NCBI RefSeq assembly: GCF_963675165.1
Contig: NC_087390.1
Coordinates: forward strand, 2,680,001 to 2,744,000
DNA: 64,000 bases
Source of the DNA: Halichondria panicea
Taxonomy: Eukaryota; Porifera; Demospongiae; Suberitida; Halichondriidae
Direction: 5' to 3'
Positions 10,840 to 22,560 of this stretch are shown here, piece after piece. The translations under genes were made by a program, and so were the position numbers. A model generated the notes under the pieces. That model was not told the origin of the DNA and did no database searches. It saw nothing but the letters and a program-made list of their open reading frames with translations. The number at the start of each line of letters is the position of its first letter. Positions within the stretch are counted from its first letter, which is position 1.

Positions 10840-10994
10840 TGATTTCTACTGCCCTAACATATACGTACACTTGTTTTGCATTCTGTATTCATTATCACAT
10901 AGGGGTTGGTTCCTTAAGAGTGTATTGAGACGTTTGGTCCCACTAGAGCTGTGGGGGTCGAAGTACAACAGGATGTCACATTGTGTTCTACCAG
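10840..10994 (+). pseudogene. TERT QFP-type exon fragment, copy 2
   Basis: It reads 'FLKSVLRRLVPLELWGSKYN', clearly the same exon as 6851-7009. It also carries the preceding intron end ('ttgttttgcattctgtattc'), so it arose by DNA-level copying and not from mRNA. The reading frame collapses after the KYNR motif. A near-identical fragment sits at about 41985-42112. Confidence 0.8.
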
Positions 10995-11280
10995 GTTTGT
11001 GGTTTCCATGAGTTTGTCTAAGCTAGTGTATACAAATGTACCTGTGTGGTTTTCATTGCATTTACTGTATGAATTCGATAAGTTGCCTTCTTGGAATTTC
11101 TATTGTACAACAGACGGCCTCCAATTAATCTTAGTTCGGAGATGTTCGCACTTACCGAACCCTCTAATGAGCGGCCTCCTTACATTAGATTATTGTTTTC
11201 TTACCATTTGTTTGTGTGCTCTTGCTTGTTTGTTTACTTAAAGCAGTTTATTTTTTAAAACTAGCCCCTCCCCCTTGCAG

Positions 11281-14200
11281 TGTGGCCTGAGCATCAAGGC
11301 CACGCCCCTCTCCCTCATGATGCTGGACCCTCGTAGCAAGTCGTACCTGATCAACATATTTCACACTCCAGGGCATGTGAACTTCTCCTCTGAGGTGACT
11401 GCTGCCTTCAGGCTCTGTGATGGTCTCGTACTGTTTGTGGATGCTTCAGAAGGGGTGAGTGCTCTCATACATGTTTTAGGGTTGGTAGATTATACTTACT
11501 ATGTAATGCAATAAAATTATTGTTCTGCTCAATATTATGCCAGCTGCATGAGTAGAACAATATTACATCACGTAGCTAGCACGTATAACAGGAGCCTATT
11601 TCACATGTGACTATACTATCATCCTAGAAATGTACTGCAACAAACCTTACAGTAGTTGCTCATCTAATTCCACAAATAAAATGTTTGAGTATAAAAGGAA
11701 TAAGCGTGAAGCATATAATGTAATTCCTGTTCATTTTGATCATCTTGTATGTACAGGTAATGTTGCTATAGTAACGTGTTACATGATATATAGTGCTATA
11801 TCTGAGTTTGAAACTCTAGGCTAGAGCCAAAGTTAGCCCACATGATCAATATGCTTGTCACAAATGGTGCATGCAATCTGATTGGTCACTGCACGAGATT
11901 TTACTTGTAGCTAGACCTATCTTTGTCAGATGTCTTCCAAGTAGGTTTATATTGATGCAAGCAAGGTGGATAGCGGCCAAATGGAATAGATTACAGTCAT
12001 ACGAGGAGTGCAGACAAAAAATATTGATTGAGGAAGTCACAATGTCACTAACCTTTTGTAATAACGTTTGAACAACTTCCCAACAAGGAATATAAAAGTC
12101 ATGCACATATAGCCGACAGAGTCCCATGGATTTCACAACTCGTAAACAGAAACTATGGCAACCTCATTTCAAACAGGATATGATGACTTCGAGGTGGGTA
12201 GAGAGTAGAGGGGACTACAGTGAGAGCACAATTAACATCATAATTTACATCAGCTAGTATGTGGTGCAAAAGATGGGCATTGATCATCGACCATAATTAT
12301 GATCGTTGCTAAAAAAGAGGCCGGCCTGTTGCATGAAACAGCTAAGTGCAGCTTTGCAGCTCTTTCCTCACTATTATAGCTAGCTTTCTAGTGCAGAACT
12401 AGTAAGTAGAGTAGAAACACTCTATGGACAATTTTTACTACGCACTGTTTTAAAAGGCTGCACTGGCACAAATTTCTATCCAAGAAATGCGACTTAGCCA
12501 CACACACACGCACACACAAGCACACTACCGTATAAATTTAATGTGTGCATTTCTCACTGAACAGGACTACATACCACACCTTTGTTATGCACAATGTCTA
12601 AACTACAGCAGCTGTTGCATGATGACTCTGGGCACCAGCAATAAAGCAACATTCGTTTTAACTCTTGACAATGTGTATAAAATAGCCCACCCAGTTTTGT
12701 ATCAATTAAGCCATTGTATATCTAAATGCATTTACATGATCATAACACCTCCTTTGATACAGTAGAAGGCATTGTATTACTTAATGCTATTTCGTATACG
12801 TTATACCTACCTACTACTAACCAACACGTACCAACCTACATGCATGTATCATGTACACAACCCATCTTTTGCTGTTTTTGATTGCAACCTTGCCTCCTTG
12901 TTCTCTCAGGTTGGTCGTCTATGGATCTCTGAAGCCAACTATCAAGTTGAGATCAGTCGAGTGCCGGCTGGTAACTGGGTGCTCATAGAGGGAGTGGACC
13001 AGACCATCACCAAAGACAGCCACCATCACACAGATCAACGACTCAGAGGACGTGAGTGGGTGTATGGTACTGTGAGACTGCTTGGCTTTTGGTTCAGTGG
13101 ATTTTGGCCCCTCTATATAAGACTTGATCTGAGCACATGCCGTGATAGGTTAGAGGTATCTTGGTATAGATCTTGCTATTTGTATTGTTAAGTTTCTGGG
13201 TATTTTCCTTCTACCGTTTATAGGGGGAGTTCCTTTACCATGAACGTGTTGATTATGACTTTATCGTGCACTGTATTGCATGCGTTCCTGTTAACCGTAC
13301 CAAAATGTTTTCGTGGTAAAATAGGTCAGCTTTGCCCACAAAAATTACCCGCTATATAATTATACTGTACCAGATGCATCCATTATCTAATACATGCACT
13401 TCCTTAGTAGGATTTTGCTAAGATTTCTTTGATAAGTTGCTTTGATAAGTTGCTACTATATGCTTCGATAATTAAGTCTGCATTATAATTAACGCAACGT
13501 ATTTCTTTTGTTGAATTGGCCGCCAATGCACAGTGCAGGTGAGGGATTTAGTCCTATAGAGCTACTCTTGAAGAGTGTGTCTATCTAAATCACTAGCATA
13601 ATTATAGTCAAATCCAACTCACCTTCGTTGATGGCCATTTCAACAAAAGTAACACGTTGTGTTAATTGGAATGCAGACAGGATTCGTTGACTTTTGACCT
13701 TGCGCAGACTGACCTGAAAAATTGTTGGTGGTTCTTTGTTTAACTGCGCGCAGGCATTAAGAATAATCACGCTCGTTTAAAGTGTCTACTGCAAATGCTT
13801 AGCCAAGCGAATCAGGCTTTCTTAATAAGTTAACCTTTTGCTGCAATTACGGTACACATACAGGACACACTCTTCTGCGTATGCTGGTCAGTTCTGACGA
13901 TACCAAAGTTAATATGGCCAGATATGACGTTTTGGGTGTGATTTCGCAGATTATACACTTAAAAGAGATCATAATAAATAGTTCATTATCCTTGAGACAG
14001 AACTCCTTGAGACAGAACCGCAAAATTAGTCATTAGATTCAAGGCAGGTTAGCTATATTTAGCTGCGGCTACTTCTGAAATGCTGTCACCTCGCTATTGC
14101 AGCCAAACTGCACTGTCTGTCCCATGGGTGGCCGGACTAACTGGAGTCTACTCAGTGTAATAGTAAAAAACATTTGTGGGAGTGACTTAGGAACAGACTT

Positions 14201-14682
14201 AACTGTCCAATTGACATGAACGGGCTATGATATGCATGCATGCCTTAAGTTCAGTGATTAAGTGATTTCCTGTAAATGTCGATTTTTGAGTCTTGGTTGT
14301 ACTTGCAAGATTTTTGTTGATACTTCAATTTATTCACTGTCCCACTAGTCTTTGCAACATCAACAAACAGCGTTGAGGGTTGAGCGCTCCATAAGGCCAG
14401 TGGTTCAAAGCGTTCCATATAAGGAACGCTGAACCCGACTCTATATTGCGCTGTTCTACACTCTGAAACCTTTCAACTGCTTACCTCATCAATCTATATA
14501 AGTCGGCTTAACAATATTCTATAATATAATTCATATACAATACACCCACGAGCTAGGGTATAGTACGCCTCCATTATATTGTGTGGGAATGTTTCTTTAT
14601 ACTTAGTGTCCCCTTAATTGTCTTCCATTCCCTGTAGATTGTTCCCGGAGACCCACTGGACGTGATCCGGCCCCCTGTAGAT
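11281..14682 (+). pseudogene. EFTUD2: EFTUD2 (Snu114) exon fragments, unit 1
   Basis: EFTUD2 is the EF-G-like GTPase of the U5 snRNP that drives spliceosome remodelling. Three exons remain. 11281-11454 codes 58 residues of the GTPase domain, including '[13 protein letters not shown]' and '[12 protein letters not shown]'. 12910-13051 codes the domain II block '[15 protein letters not shown]' and '[15 protein letters not shown]'. 14638-14682 is a shortened C-terminal exon, 'IVPGDPLDVIRPPVD'. The exon at 12910 has one extra A after 'accatcacca', shifting the frame relative to unit 2. The P-loop exon, domains III-V and the remaining C-terminus are missing. Splice sites are largely intact, but the gene cannot make EFTUD2. 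Confidence 0.85.
13052..14637. other. Duplicated non-coding DNA between EFTUD2 exon scraps
   Basis: No gene was recognised. It contains half of a 'cccgctatata' MITE at about 13300-13360 and an inverted pair 'gagcgctcc.../gcgttcc..ggaacgct' near 14390-14430. The whole stretch is repeated at 46130-47380 with small indels. Confidence 0.55.
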
Positions 14683-15172
14683 GTGAGCATTGTCGGAACT
14701 CCTTGCATTATTATTATAATTATTTTAAAGTACATGCAACTACTGTATATATACTCACAAAATTGTGGTATTCTATACTCTCTAGATTACAGGCACTGTA
14801 GGTAGACAGGACGTCACATCCAATGTGAACTCTATTTTATTGACATTTATTCAAGTACAATATAACATATACCGCTAAGTACAATCTATTGCTAAGTACA
14901 AATCAATTAATCTATTATGTTTTCATTATTTTACGCTCTCAGCATCATTTATATTCGGAATCAAGATCCGAATTGACTGCATTGTGACACGATGGTTGAC
15001 CAAATTTGGGAGAGGGTCTCTCGAATCGTATACTTTGCTTGATAGGGGGTGATTTTATTAATACTTTTATTAATCGTAATCAATCAAATTCAGATCGATG
15101 TAGATGCTTTGCCATGTCCTCAGAAACAAGCAAAATTCAAATCATTTGTATGTCTTTATTTTGCATATGTGA

Positions 15173-18100
15173 CTAGTTGAGAAATGGGTCCTTGAGAAGA
15201 GAGCTTGCTGAAGGCCGTTCCTCTGGATCCACTAATAGACACTTGCTGGCAAATTCATAGGCTCCTCTTAACCATCTTATCCTTGCATTGAGCTTGTGGA
15301 GCTGCAGAAATCAAAATCACACAATAATTATAATGAACCTCAATAATTACTTCAGTCAATATTCCAGGTTGCCCACCAAGTCAATTAATTAACTATCCAG
15401 TCACTCCAGTATATGCTTCAATACAATAAATTATAACTACAAGGAAACTTGGATAAGAGAAATAGGCACATACACATAATTATAATTATTGCTGGTATGG
15501 TACTGCACACTGGATCGATACAAGCTCAGAATTCAAAGCAAAAAATAATGAAAGTACCACGGATGCCGAAAAATGTAGGCAATGAAGCACGAGGGGAAAT
15601 GGTGAAAAGAGTGGGAAATGGTAAACCATGCTGTTGCTAAAAAGGATGCCAAAAGTTCAAAGTTTATAATTATTAATTGCTGCAAGCTCTTACTTGCACT
15701 TCATTTATCACTGAATAGTGCATTCTACACACGCAGATAAAGACCGTATGCGTAGCCAAGGCATAATGATGCACAAAGCAAACAATGGGCTACATACACA
15801 TTGCAATGCTCACCTTGAGCAACTTGAGTACTGTACTTTCATCCACCCTCCACACACTGGGGCTTTTGAGTCTCCCATCACTGACCCCCAGGCTCTGATG
15901 GTAGTAGAGTAACAGTGTGGACATAGCCCGCTGACTGTACGGAGTGTCTGTGCTCATCATGAGTCGCATTGAGAGAATACCAAAGCTGTAGATGTCCGCC
16001 TTCGTGGAGAGGGGTGGGGAGAATGCATCAGGGGAATTTGCAATCATGAGCATACTGGATTCAGGCGATCGGAACCCATTTGTACCCACCGGAACAATCT
16101 CATACTGAGGGGGGGGGACGGACAAGGACAGGATTAACATTTGGTATGGTATTGGAGAATACAATGAAACAATATGCAATGTAAAAAAGAGTATGACAAA
16201 AAGAGCTTATACTATAATTATAATAAGTATTGCAATAGGTCCATTATGTATAGTACTACAAAATGATGAATATAGGCTGGTCTTAAGAGGTCAGTAATCT
16301 TACCTGTTTAGTTTGTGAGCGTGATGAGTGAGTGGTGGTGGAAGGTATTTGAGAAGATGAGTCCAATTCTAGCGCAGCATCAAAATCACAGATTACCACC
16401 TACGAGACGAAAATAATCAACAAAATTAAGTATTTCAAGCTACACGAATTCAGTACAAGGACATTTTTAGCTGCAGTTTCAGTGGAAAAATTAGCCGTAC
16501 CCGTTATTTGAACGTGCAGTCGTCAAGGCAGTAATTGCACGTCGTTAATGACGACGTGCAATTACTGTCTTGACGACGTGCAATTAATTACTGATACGCG
16601 ATTAATCACTGTACGAATCACAGTGAATAATAGGACAACATGCGATTATACCCTAAATAATATAAAAGTATGAAACCACACACCTACACACCTGTACGAA
16701 TCACAGTGAATAATAGGACAACATGCGATTATACCCTAAATAATATTGATAATTATGTGTAAAAGTGTGAAACCACACACCTACACACCACTCACTTGAT
16801 ACTTGACATCACACGAGCACTGAACAGGGTTATCACAATTACAGAAGAACTTTATGAGCACGTTGCTGGCCTTCACATCCCTATGGATGCATCGACGGCT
16901 GTTGTGCAAATAATTCAATCCTTGAAGCACCTGTGAAAGAATGTATTTGACATTTCCGACAGCAACACCCATTGCTCGAGGGTTGTTATGATGACGCTTA
17001 TGGAAATCGTGCAGACTAAGTTCTTCTTTATCGGTCACCAATCTAGCCATATCGCCACTGAGTTTGGGCAGGTAGTGATAAACAAAAAATCTCCTTTTGC
17101 TTTCTTTGTGTTCTTCACCCCACACATACGCTAACAGGGGGACTATGTTTTTGTGGCGGATTTTCGTAATGATTGCATACTCTTTGCTGCGATAACTAGT
17201 CTTCTTTACTGCCAAAGCCAATCCATTCACATTTTCGCTGAATATTGATCCATTGCCACCCTTGCGAATAAGAGTGTGTTGGGTTGGTAGGGGCTGTATT
17301 CGATCAGATGGTATCTTGTCCGGAATGGAAGTATATAGTACAGTGCCTTGTCTGAGATTAGCCTGTCGTCTTGACGTTTGTTGTGCCTCACCAACAGCTT
17401 GTTCAGCGGTAAAGGTGGGTGCTGGAGAGAGGTGACTAGTTAGTCTTGGAAGTTCACGTTGAAAGTGCTGTTGAGCAAGTGGTCCAGCAAGAGCTTTAGT
17501 ATCAGAGTGAGGTCGTCTATCAGGAGGAGATGGTATAGAGTATTGCTGAGCATCTTCTTGAATGTAGTCGGACACTTGCTCTCCCACTGTTGGTAGTACA
17601 GGGACAAGGTCGAGTGAGGGTGGTTGAAGTGGTTGAAGGAAAGGCTTGGGAATAGCATGCTGAGCGCGTCCAGTTAGCATCTTTGGAACTATAGGGTAGG
17701 AAGGTAGTACTAACTCAGTATGTTTCTCGTCCACTAGCAGAGTGTCTACAGAACGCATCACGGCCTCAAGCTCACTTACTTCACGAAGATTTTCACAAGT
17801 ATTTTCAAGGGCGAGTTTCAAAGACAAATCTTGCGACAATACAATAGAAAACTGTTCATTTGTTATTGGAACAAAACCTCTTATTTTCCGAAGTAATGGT
17901 CGAAGCATGATGACAACTTCCATCGATGCACCGTTATGTCTCTCAAAGTTGTGCCAATCAGTACTAGACATTGATTCAGGAGGAATTTTGGAGAAATCTT
18001 TGACAGGTCCATTAAGAAAATGGATTGGCTGTAGTGAAAAAAACTGTACGTTAGCTGTAAACGACTCCTTAAAGCATTCACAAGTGAGAAAGCTCACATA

Positions 18101-19879
18101 CGACACGTTACTCGAGTCTCCTTTCAGTTTCACTTCCGAATATATAGGCAGTATTCGTTGGAAAATTTCTTTAACAGCTTGACAACAATACTGATGAAAT
18201 TTCTCAGCTTTTTGTTCATCTGATCCTTGAGATGAACTTGAGGCTTTTTCTACTTCTATGTATACTTTGTCAGCCTCAGCAATAGTCCTTTTGGGGCAGA
18301 TACCTATCTTATCAGTGAGTGAGTCATCAATTATTATTAAAATTGTTGCCTTCTCTGTTTGCTCTTTCAGAATATTTGCCAGGCCAACATTAGTAGACCT
18401 GCAACTGAGTATCCAATTAGTACAACCAGAATTGCTCATTAGTATTGAGATAGGCTGAATACAAGAATCAAATTCACTTTGGGGAACATAGAAATCGAGA
18501 ATTGCAGGATATTTTGTTGCCACTTTCCGAATTAAGCTCTTTTCTTGTGCTTCGACAATGCACTCGATTAGTGCATAGCGATGTTCTGGCTCAGTGTATA
18601 ACTTAAGCGATTCGACAAGAATATCAACAACCGAATTCATCATCAACTTAGTTGGATTATACAGCGTAATGTGGGACAAGTAATCTTCCCCAATCAATCC
18701 AAAGAAAAACTTAAGCCACGATTTGAATCCACAAACAAACAAAGGAAGACAATTTTTGTAGAGAAAATACAACTGATTCAGTGGTGGCTGTTGGTACAAA
18801 TGGAATGCAGCAAGAAACTGTGCCATGACCAAGGATACAAACTGGTAGCCATGTTGTTCATCTTTGTACAGCACACAGAACCGAAAAATATCTTTGCTCG
18901 TAGAAGTCATGTTGAGACCAAACACAGATAAAAACTGAAGTGATTCATCCAAATTTGTGCATTTATCACCTGTTAACAAATGCTGCATTGCAAATTCACA
19001 AACCACTTTGAACGAGGATTTAGCTGAGTCGGGCAGTTGCTCCAACTGCAAACCAGAAACTAGCGCTTCTTTTTCTTCGGAATCTAACTCGCGAAATATA
19101 ACACTCGTTAAAAATTTGTGAAGGCATTCGGACAATGCTTTTGGCCGCTCAAATTTTTGACCTTTGAACAAATTCCCGATAGTAGAACAAATAAACGGAT
19201 TTCTGCACATATCTAATAGCTTATTTTGTCGTAAGTAGGACACGATTTTCTCAGAATGCCTAGAATTAACAAGAAGGTAATTTCCAAATCCTTCAAGTGT
19301 GAGACCTTTAACATGCAATAGATTATCAATCAGACATATTGATTTCACATTTTCAATGAAATTAGGTCGAGTAACAATCAAAATCTTAGACTCTGGTAAA
19401 CATTTATGCTCTAAGATTCGCTTAACAAGGGAATTTGGCTTCAAGTATTGATCAGTAAAATTCTCCACGATTATCAGAATTCCATTGCCACGGGAATGTG
19501 CCACATCATTCATGGGTTCCTGCCATTCAATGTCTTCCCAATTGTCTACGTGTTCACAAATAGCCTCGTCAAGCAAATTAAAAAACAGCACAGTGTCAAT
19601 TGTATGCAAAACTGGTGTCTTTTGAAGATCATTTAGAAATTGCTTAATCACCGTGCTTTTTCCGATACCAGGTGGCCCGACCAAGACAGACAAAGATTTG
19701 GGTTTGCTATTATCTAAAAATTTGCAAAGATCAGGCAATTTCCTATCGTTGACTAGTATTTCATTTTTATTCGAAGCTTCTTCAAAAGTTGCAGTTAATT
19801 TCCCACTGCGAAATACAGCAAAGGAATTTTGTACCTCATCAGTATCACCAGTGACATTGCAAAGAGTGTGTTTGCTCAT
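15173..19879 (-). CDS. NACHT-type NTPase fused to a TKL-like protein kinase (gene A)
   Basis: Four exons on the minus strand: 19879-16796, 16399-16304, 16104-15814 and 15301-15173. All junctions are GT/AG in phase 0, predicting 1199 residues. Residues 1-60 form a short N-terminal lead. Walker A is 'GPPGIGKST' at 68-76, a Walker B-like strand 'GILIIVEN' is near 133, and 'SKILIVTRP' near 164 resembles STAND/NACHT sensor 1. The middle part (about 400-730) is not recognised. A Pro/Gln-rich linker precedes the kinase (870 to end): glycine loop 'RKGGNGSIF', VAIK-type Lys892 ('LAVKK'), 'HRDVKASN' with Asp1001, 'DFD' in place of DFG at 1033-1035, and 'GFRSPE' in place of APE. The essential catalytic residues are present, so activity is plausible. 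'KADIYSFGI' suggests the TKL group. An immune or cell-death sensor role is inference from the architecture. No signal peptide or membrane segment is evident; I expect it to be cytosolic. Confidence 0.88.
16519..16577. repeat. Perfect-type hairpin in kinase A intron 1
   Basis: 'gtcgtcaaggcagtaattgc' plus 'acgtcgt' is followed by 'acgacgtgcaattactgtct' plus 'tgacgac', a 27-bp stem with one mismatch and a 5-base loop. It is absent at the corresponding place in kinases B and C, so it is a recent insertion or local inverted duplication. Confidence 0.75.
16609..16750. repeat. Tandem duplication next to the kinase A exon 1 donor
   Basis: 'ctgtacgaatcacagtgaat' through 'accctaaataatat' occurs twice, about 80 bp apart. 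The second copy ends beside the splice donor at 16795. Kinases B and C have a single copy of the downstream part. Confidence 0.7.
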
Positions 19880-20813
19880 TTAGAAAGTTGTGTGGTAGTG
19901 GCCTGTCCCTGCATCAAAGAATAAATATGGTAACGCTAAACATGTACCATGAACATTTATAACCCATGCATTTAATATTGTATGCATGCATGCTGGAAAA
20001 AGCTGCTATTCCGTAAAAATTAAACCCACGAAAACCGTCTTCCACGAAATTTATACCTTCAAAATATACCCTACGGTATGTGCCCCCTGGACATTTACTC
20101 TTTATTGAATTACAGCATGCACCATGCACATCATTATTATTAAGTGTATTTCTTGTATGCATGCATATATACATTCGCAAACGTAAAAAAGCGGCGCTTT
20201 ATTAAAGGCTTGTCCAAACTTTTTCTGGAAACTATAGCGTCAATGTCAGTGACATTTATGGGGAAAGGATACATTGCCAGAGAGATTAGCACTGTTACAA
20301 AGCTTTTTTCTTTATGGGTGTCAGTTTTGGCATGCCTTCCCATGCACAATGGAAAGTGTTAGCATACATCATGCATATCATTAGTACTATTATTAAAGAG
20401 CAAGGCATCTCAGTCATGGAAGCAAAAGGATACGTATTTGGTAATATCGTGAAGCAGGAACTTGACCATGCCTATACAAGCAACCTCAGAGTAAATACGA
20501 GGAGTCTACTATAATTAATGAACACCAATGTCATACAAACACTACTATATACACAGTCATGCATGTATTCACACATTGAGAAAAATGTCAGCTTCTATCA
20601 AAAATTGTTTACATTATAAAGGGGGGAGGAGGGTCAAAAAGTAATTGATGTTACAATGACGATATGATTTCCAGAAATGGTTTGGACAAGCCCCGGCCTT
20701 AGAAGAAGACGGTGTGCTAATATAATATTATTGCCTCCACATTACATATAATTATTAAAGGACTTGTGAAAATTTAATAATAACTACAGAGCTGGATGTA
20801 GATCAATCAGTAT
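19880..20813. other. Intergenic region upstream of kinase A
   Basis: This contains the presumed kinase A promoter, but no TATA box or initiator can be assigned with confidence. 'cacgaaatttataccttc' and 'ccctacggta' at 20040-20080 are one end of a MITE. No gene was recognised. Confidence 0.45.
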
Positions 20814-20830
20814 ACCGTATATAGCGGGTA

Positions 20831-20970
20831 CACTGTAAAAAATGATGTGTGGTTTTGACGCAGAGTGCGTGGCTATTGTGGCAAACGTGTGTTTTTTCTT
20901 GCGTTTTTTCCTAATAGTTGCCACAATAGTCACACACTTGCGTCAAAACCACACACCATTTTTTACAGTG
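20831..20970. mobile_element. 140-bp palindromic MITE nested in another MITE
   Basis: 'cactgtaaaaaatgatgtgt' plus 'ggttttgacg' pairs with 'cgtcaaaaccacacaccatt' plus 'ttttacagtg'. It is flanked by TA on both sides. It interrupts an element that starts 'taccgtatatagcggg' at about 20814 and resumes 'tatatttcgagggtataaac' after 20970, so the order of insertion is visible. Confidence 0.8.
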
Positions 20971-21623
20971 TATATTTCGAGGGTATAAACTTTTGCGGAT
21001 TGACCATTAGAAAGGCTTTTGTGGATTTAATTTTCGCAGAATAGCAGCCTTTCTGCAGCATGCATTCATGCGATATTAAATTCGTGGGTATAAATGTTCG
21101 CGATACATGCTTGATTAGCGAAAACCACGAACATTTATATCCTCGAATTAGAAAATGCTTGTAGTAATACTGCAATCTGATAGGTCACTGAGAGGTCCAT
21201 TATTTCACTTATGGACCTGAGGTCTTCTAAGTAGGTCTATTATACTGATTATGCCTACAGGCAAGATGATGTCAAGATTAACTTGTATGGAACATGGCAA
21301 CATCACACAGTTTATGTTGAAGTCATAGTAACGATGATACAGTGCATCATTAAAAATTAAAGTTTTGCGTTCTGCAGTGCCGCTTTGCAGCTACAATAGC
21401 TAGTGCTCTAGTGCAGAGCTAACTACTATGACAATAGCAACTTTTTATTTGCAATGCGTGATTCTCAAGAAACAGAAACTGCCGGTGCCTTCATCAATGT
21501 GAGTTTTTTTATGTAGACTAGCCAGAGCAAAGCTTTAACGTTGCTTGAGGCTTGTAGAAACTCTTGGTTTCAGAGTCTTCTTTGTGTTAATATAGCCTAG
21601 CTTGCTTAGCACTATTCTAAACC

Positions 21624-21772
21624 AGTTATAGGCCTCGTCAACGGTCACTATGGAGTTTTGAGACCCTCAGGCCCTTAGTAGCACCCTCGCTACGCTCGAG
21701 ATGCTACAGCCTCGGGCCTTCAGGTCTCAAAACCCCATAGAGACCTTGGACTCAGTCTATAACTATTATATA
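21624..21772. mobile_element. Palindromic MITE with 'ctcgctacgctcg' core
   Basis: 'ccctcaggcc' and 'tatggagttttgagacc' on the left pair with 'ggtctcaaaaccccata' and 'gggccttcaggtct' on the right. The arms are imperfect, about 60 bp. No coding region is present. Confidence 0.7.
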
Positions 21773-22035
21773 TACACGCTATATTATAGACATGAACTAA
21801 TAATATACGTGCACTTACAGATGAGTCTTTCTAAATCCTCAGTCACTATAATATTATATATATATATATAAAACATTATAGCACACTACTCACAGTTGAC
21901 AATAATTAGTCACACTTCGTAGACACTTTATTCTTGTAATACACTTTTGTAATGTCTTGTAATCAATAACTTAAATAATTAGAGCTCTGATAGATATAAA
22001 ACGTGCACAAATATTTATACAAAAACAGAACAGTA

Positions 22036-22050
22036 AGAATGTTCCAGAAT
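22036..22050. promoter_or_regulatory. Heat-shock element (perfect three-unit)
   Basis: 'agaatgttccagaat' fits nGAAn-nTTCn-nGAAn exactly, the trimer binding site of heat shock factor HSF1. It is the first of several such sites within 500 bp. Confidence 0.6.
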
Positions 22051-22093
22051 AAGAAGTTACTAGTACAAGACTAAGTATTTACTACTAACATCT

Positions 22094-22103
22094 AGAAGGT
22101 TCT
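22094..22103. promoter_or_regulatory. Heat-shock element, two units
   Basis: 'agaaggttct' is a two-unit inverted nGAAn-nTTCn site. On its own it would be weak evidence; it counts because of the neighbouring perfect sites. Confidence 0.35.
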
Positions 22104-22249
22104 ACATCTATTAATATCCTGTTTACAAGTCCAAGGTTCTGGTGATTTCCTAAATCACATTACCAGATTACCACAACTTTATTCATGTAATACACATCCA
22201 GGGATATATAATACAGAACACATACATCTATTCATGCAGTTCTCCTACA

Positions 22250-22259
22250 GTTCTAGAAC
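22250..22259. promoter_or_regulatory. Heat-shock element, two units
   Basis: 'gttctagaac' is an nTTCn-nGAAn palindrome within the cluster. Confidence 0.35.
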
Positions 22260-22436
22260 AAACTAGAATATCACTTAATCTAGATTATCTACATGGTTTT
22301 GACCCCCTGTCTTGCTAGTTGGGTGTGGCCCAGCACCCGTTCTGGCGGGTGGCCGGGGGACATGCTAATATAAGATTTGTACTGCTGTGCCGGTATGTGT
22401 AATGAAAGTATTAATTAACTCACATATGGTGTTGCC

Positions 22437-22451
22437 GGAACATTCTAGAAC
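22437..22451. promoter_or_regulatory. Heat-shock element (perfect three-unit)
   Basis: 'ggaacattctagaac' fits nGAAn-nTTCn-nGAAn exactly. It lies about 45 bp from the next perfect site. Confidence 0.6.
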
Positions 22452-22495
22452 ATTATACTCAAGATTAAGATGCTGCCAGACCGGTATACAAAATA

Positions 22496-22510
22496 CTTCC
22501 AGAAAATTCT
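22496..22510. promoter_or_regulatory. Heat-shock element (perfect three-unit)
   Basis: 'cttccagaaaattct' fits nTTCn-nGAAn-nTTCn exactly. A degenerate site 'ggaacaatctagaat' follows at about 22527-22541, then AT-rich sequence ('gtatttaacta') that could serve as a TATA region. No recognisable gene follows. Confidence 0.6.
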
Positions 22511-22560
22511 GTATAAGATAACTTTGGAACAATCTAGAATCTTTGTACTAGAGAGTATTT

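Larger units (their letters stand above)
10579..17300. repeat. Segmental duplication, unit 1
   Basis: From 'actaaaattgagtttgttta' at about 10575 this block matches 41631 onward: TRAF scrap, TERT scrap, EFTUD2 exons, intergenic DNA, then the 3' half of the minus-strand kinase. Matching continues through long introns and non-coding DNA at what looks like well over 90% identity, so the copies are recent. Unit 2 differs by insertions at 44.5-46.1 kb, 48.36-49.3 kb and 50731-51005. Unit 1 lacks a TRAF exon present in unit 2. Confidence 0.85.

Noticed and set aside
17742..18182. 146-codon ORF on the + strand
   Set aside because: It is antisense to the well-supported kinase A exon 1; codon pattern and domain content belong to the minus strand. 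The same applies to other + strand ORFs within 16.8-19.9 and 61-64 kb.
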